Below, in pieces: positions 61,172-64,000 of a DNA stretch of 64,000 nucleotides. The position numbers and the translations under genes are program-made. The notes under the pieces are model-generated. The model was not told the DNA's origin. It saw nothing but the letters and a program-made list of their open reading frames with translations, and made no database searches. Location of the stretch: assembly GCF_033406955.1 (NCBI RefSeq), contig NZ_CP137734.1, positions 1,302,001 to 1,366,000 of the forward strand. The letters are read 5' to 3'. Position 1 is the stretch's first letter; each line of letters starts with the position of its first letter. This stretch comes from Streptomyces violaceoruber. Its GTDB lineage: Bacteria; Actinomycetota; Actinomycetes; Streptomycetales; Streptomycetaceae.

Positions 61172-61194
61172 ATGAGAGCACGCGCCACTGACAA
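61172..61194 (-). promoter_or_regulatory. PafBC-like promoter of the inositol-phosphatase-family gene, leaderless
   Basis: The minus strand has TTGTCAGTG (61186-61194), exactly the TTGTCRGTG motif, then 8 bases and TCTCAT (61172-61177). The ATG at 61165 starts 6 bases later. Confidence 0.55.
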
Positions 61195-61262
61195 TCCCCG
61201 CCCGGGTGGTGTACTCCGGGTGGAATCGGTACGAACATCAGGTGTACGCGCGTGCCTGCCGG

Positions 61263-63125
61263 TCAGCGGCCCACCGCGTACCCCTGCATGCCGCGCGGGT
61301 TCGCCGCCGCCGACAGCACGCCCGTCTCCGGGTCCCGGGCGACGGCGCACAGCCGGCCCTCCGACCACGCCTCCCCCACCGTCACGTCGTGCCCGCGGCG
61401 CCGCAGCTCCTCGACGACCTCCGGCGGCATGCGGGACTCCACGGTGACCGAGCCCGCCCGCATGCCGCGCGGGAAGAAGGAACCGGGGAAGCTGTCGTTG
61501 TGCCAGTTCGGGGCGTCGATCGCGCCCTGGAGGTCGAGTCCGCCCCGCACCCGCGCGCGCAGCGCGACCGCCAGGAAGAAGTGTGCCTGCCACTGGTCCT
61601 GCTGGTCGCCGCCGGGGGTGCCGAAGGCCATGACCGGCACTCCGTCGCGCAGGGCGATGGAGGGCGTGAGCGTGGTGCGCGGGCGACGGCCCGGTGTGAG
61701 CGAGTTGGGCAGGCCCTCCTCCAGCCAGGTCATCTGGAGCCGGGTGCCGAGCGGGAAGCCCAGTTCGGGCACGACGGGGTTGGACTGGAGCCAGCCGCCG
61801 CTGGGCGTGGCCGAGACCATGTTGCCCCAGCGGTCCACGATGTCGAGGTGGCAGGTGTCGCCGCGGGTGCCCCCGTCGGCCGCGACGTCCGGCTCCCCCG
61901 GCACCGGGGACGCCGGGCCCTTGGCGACCGTCGGTTCACCGACCCCGAGGGCGTCGAGGCCCTCCCCCTCCACGGCGGCGACGAGCGCGTGGGCGGCGAG
62001 CCGCGGGACGCGCCCGCCCGGGGCGCCGGGGCGCAGTTCGAAGGAGGCCTTGTCGCCGACGAGCCGCCGCCGCTCCGCGTTGTACTCCGGCGACAGCAGC
62101 TCCTCGAGCGGTACGCGGTCCGCGCCGTCGGCGTCTCCGTACCAGGCCTCCCGGTCGGCCATGGCGAGCTTGCAGCCCTCGACCAGCAGGTGGACGTAGT
62201 CGGCGGAGGCGTAGGCGGGCAGTTCGGGCGGGAGCAGCGCCAACTGCTGGAGCAGGACTGGTCCCTGGCTCCACGGTCCGGCCTTGCACAGGGTCCAGCC
62301 GTTCCAGTCGTACGTCGCCGGGGCCTCGTAGTGCGCCGACCACCCGGCGAGGTCGGCGGCGGTGAGGGTGCCCGTGTGGCGTTCGCCGCTGGTGTCCAGG
62401 GTGGGCCGCCCGGCCTGCCGTACGAGGGCCTCGGCGACGAACCCCGAGCGCCAGATCTCCCGCGCGGCGTCGATCTCCGCCTCCCTGTTCCCCTTGCGGA
62501 CTCCGTTCCGGTCCGCCGCGCCGGTGGCCTCCGCGAGCAGCCGCTTCCAGGTGGCGGCCAGGGCCGGGTTGCGCAGCAGCTCGCCGGGGCGGGGCGGACG
62601 GCCGTCCGGCAGGTAGACCTCGGCGGAGGAGGTCCACTCCGTCTCGAACAGCTCCCGGACGGTCTCGACGGTCTCGGCGACGCGCTCCACGGGAGCGTGC
62701 CCGTGCTCGGCGTAGCCGACGGCGTACTTCAGCACGTCGGCCAGCGACTTGGTGCCGTGGTCGCGCAGCAGGAGCAGCCAGGCGTCGAAGGCCCCGGGCA
62801 CGGCGGCGGCGAGCGGTCCGGTGCCGGGGACGAGGTCGAGTCCGAGCCCCTTGTAGTGCGCCACGGTGGCCCCCGCCGGGGCCACACCCTGCCCGCACAG
62901 CACCCGCACCCCGCCCCCCGCCGGCGCGAGCAGGATCGGCACCTCCCCGGCGGGCCCGTTGAGGTGTGGTTCGACGACGTGCAGCACGAAGGCCCCGGCG
63001 ACGGCCGCGTCGTAGGCGTTGCCCCCGTCCTCCAGCACCGCCATGGCCGACTGGGAGGCCAGCCAGTGGGTCGAGGACACCATGCCGAAGGTGCCACTCA
63101 GAGTGGGGCGAGTCGTGAATTGCAT
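61263..63125 (-). CDS. gamma-glutamyltransferase family Ntn-hydrolase
   Basis: 620 residues. The predicted self-cleavage and catalytic residue is Thr424 in GDTCHLDIVDRWGNMVS, with ATPSGGWLQSNPV and SLTPGRRPRTTLTPSI downstream as in the small subunit. The N-terminal part has GMVSSTHWLASQSAMAVLEDGGNAYDAAVA. No signal peptide is visible, unlike secreted gamma-glutamyltranspeptidases, so a cytoplasmic acylase-like role is likely. ATG follows GAGGTCAGG. Confidence 0.88.
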   Translation of the reverse strand: MQFTTRPTLSGTFGMVSSTHWLASQSAMAVLEDGGNAYDAAVAGAFVLHVVEPHLNGPAGEVPILLAPAGGGVRVLCGQGVAPAGATVAHYKGLGLDLVPGTGPLAAAVPGAFDAWLLLLRDHGTKSLADVLKYAVGYAEHGHAPVERVAETVETVRELFETEWTSSAEVYLPDGRPPRPGELLRNPALAATWKRLLAEATGAADRNGVRKGNREAEIDAAREIWRSGFVAEALVRQAGRPTLDTSGERHTGTLTAADLAGWSAHYEAPATYDWNGWTLCKAGPWSQGPVLLQQLALLPPELPAYASADYVHLLVEGCKLAMADREAWYGDADGADRVPLEELLSPEYNAERRRLVGDKASFELRPGAPGGRVPRLAAHALVAAVEGEGLDALGVGEPTVAKGPASPVPGEPDVAADGGTRGDTCHLDIVDRWGNMVSATPSGGWLQSNPVVPELGFPLGTRLQMTWLEEGLPNSLTPGRRPRTTLTPSIALRDGVPVMAFGTPGGDQQDQWQAHFFLAVALRARVRGGLDLQGAIDAPNWHNDSFPGSFFPRGMRAGSVTVESRMPPEVVEELRRRGHDVTVGEAWSEGRLCAVARDPETGVLSAAANPRGMQGYAVGR

Positions 63126-63281
63126 ACCTGACCTCGGTGTTCGGGCACGTCGACGGGCCTGTGCTCCCGGTCGGCCGGTGCCGTACGCGGCGTGGATGCC
63201 TGCCATCCTCCCTGCCCGGCCCGAAGGCCCGGAAGAGGGCTCGGGCACTTCAGCAGGACCCGCCGGAACTTCACAGGCCGC

Positions 63282-64000
63282 TCACGCCGGCCGCGCCCTG
63301 TCCGCGAACACCCAGCGGTTGCCCGCCAGGGCGTCGTTCTCCTCGGGCAGCGGGCCCCGTCCGTGCCGGCGGGTGAAGTCGAAGGGCGTGTGGACCGACG
63401 CGGTCCAGCCCCGGTCCCTCAGACGAGCCGCGGAGTCGGGCCGCGGCTCCCGGCTGAACAGGTCGAGCAGGTCGATGCCGAGCTGCCGGCGCGTCGACAC
63501 GTACAGCGGGCTGTCGCGGTACGCCATCAGGTCCTTCTCGAGCTTGACCTCGTACGCCAGGGCGCTGCCCGGGGCACTCAGCCGGTCGACCGTGTCGATG
63601 AGCGCGGTCTCGGCCGCGTGGGGCAGGTAGAACAGCAGTCCCTCGACCAGCCACGCGGTGGGGGCCGTGGCGTCGAAGCCCGTCGCCGTCAGCGCACCGG
63701 CCCAGTCGGCGCGCAGGTCGGTCCCGATCGGCACCCGCCGCGCCCCGGGTTCGGCCGACAGGGTGTCGAGGACCCGGTGCTTGAACGCGAGGACTCCGTC
63801 CCTGTCGATCTCGAAGATCACGCAGTCGGAGGGCCAGTCGAGGCGGAAGGCCCGCGCGTCCAGCCCGGCTCCCAGCAGCACCACCTGGCGGATGCCGGCG
63901 GACCGGACCGAGCGGAGCAGGAAGTCGTCGAGAACCCGGGTACGCAGACCGAAGTAGCGGGCGAAGCGTCCCCAGAGCGGGCTCGTGTCCCCGCCCGGGG
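63282..64000 (-). CDS. SAM-dependent methyltransferase, leucine carboxyl methyltransferase-like (TIGR00027 type), 5' end cut by window edge
   Basis: At least 239 residues visible. Motif I is QVVLLGAGLDARAFRLDW, preceded by LRTRVLDDFLLRSV, and followed by VIFEIDRDGVLAFKHRVL and TAWLVEGLLFYLP, the typical order in Ppm1/LCMT-like bacterial methyltransferases. The frame is open to base 63998, so the start lies beyond the window. An internal GTG at 63884 would lose the N-terminal helices and is not the start. Acceptor unknown. Confidence 0.85.
   Translation of the reverse strand, partial: PGGDTSPLWGRFARYFGLRTRVLDDFLLRSVRSAGIRQVVLLGAGLDARAFRLDWPSDCVIFEIDRDGVLAFKHRVLDTLSAEPGARRVPIGTDLRADWAGALTATGFDATAPTAWLVEGLLFYLPHAAETALIDTVDRLSAPGSALAYEVKLEKDLMAYRDSPLYVSTRRQLGIDLLDLFSREPRPDSAARLRDRGWTASVHTPFDFTRRHGRGPLPEENDALAGNRWVFADRARPA

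Overview
The window is high-GC actinomycete DNA and is almost certainly a Streptomyces chromosome. The support is very high third-position GC, many GTG starts, GTGA and ATGA stop/start overlaps, leaderless-type promoters, F420-dependent oxidoreductases, SpoIIE-type phosphatases, and a ccr-meaA ethylmalonyl-CoA cluster followed by psd-pssA. From memory, gene order matches a region of the Streptomyces coelicolor genome read in reverse (ccr/meaA, psd/pssA, sir2, ogt, beta-galactosidase, nikABCDE); I could not check this by search. About 55 genes cover nearly all of the 64 kb. No tRNA, rRNA, insertion sequence, prophage or CRISPR array was seen. Both ends cut through genes.

Layout. 1-6.4 kb: type II NADH dehydrogenase with a repetitive tail (cut by the left edge), an F420-dependent oxidoreductase, a holin-like membrane protein, a glyoxalase-fold protein, a large DUF5107/TPR protein and a small DUF6204-type protein. 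6.3-12.1 kb (minus strand): a peptidase block, M55 D-aminopeptidase > M20 > S9 > S66 LD-carboxypeptidase > GNAT, with a DasR-like operator upstream of its first gene. 12.2-18.9 kb: methyltransferase, PAS/GAF/PP2C/HATPase regulator, an MFS exporter fused to three carboxypeptidase-regulatory-like domains, and an SRPBCC protein. 19-23.9 kb: a radical SAM protein behind a LexA-type box, a monooxygenase-fold protein, a secreted tripeptidyl aminopeptidase, RidA, GNAT and a HEAT-repeat protein.

24.3-33.5 kb is the metabolic core. It holds a two-module 3-hydroxyacyl-CoA dehydrogenase, a TetR regulator, crotonyl-CoA carboxylase/reductase (ccr), ethylmalonyl-CoA mutase (meaA), a malyl-CoA lyase family protein, a MaoC hydratase and an acyl-CoA dehydrogenase. 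Together these make the ethylmalonyl-CoA pathway, which assimilates acetyl units and supplies ethylmalonyl-CoA and methylmalonyl-CoA extender units. psd-pssA (phosphatidylethanolamine synthesis) follows.

35-44.5 kb: a repetitive extragenic palindromic element, glycerate kinase, NUDIX hydrolase, sirtuin, a second LLM oxidoreductase, an alkylation-repair pair (ogt and an Ada/AlkA fusion), and a divergent P1B-4 metal ATPase / ArsR sensor pair, then a DUF72 protein. 44.5-64 kb: a Tat-exported GH2 beta-galactosidase, a membrane-anchored ricin-type lectin, a five-gene nickel/peptide ABC operon with candidate Nur boxes, a coupled macro-domain/FAD oxidoreductase pair, an AraC regulator with a divergent quinone-reductase-like enzyme, a double GNAT, an inositol-monophosphatase family protein with a PafBC-like leaderless promoter, a gamma-glutamyltransferase family enzyme and a truncated SAM methyltransferase.

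The regulatory sites are the most interesting part. Several genes carry recognisable candidate boxes (LexA, PafBC, DasR, Nur, alpha5 ArsR), and the ccr promoter has a perfect palindrome filling its 17-bp spacer. All assignments rest on reading the sequence and on memory of the families.
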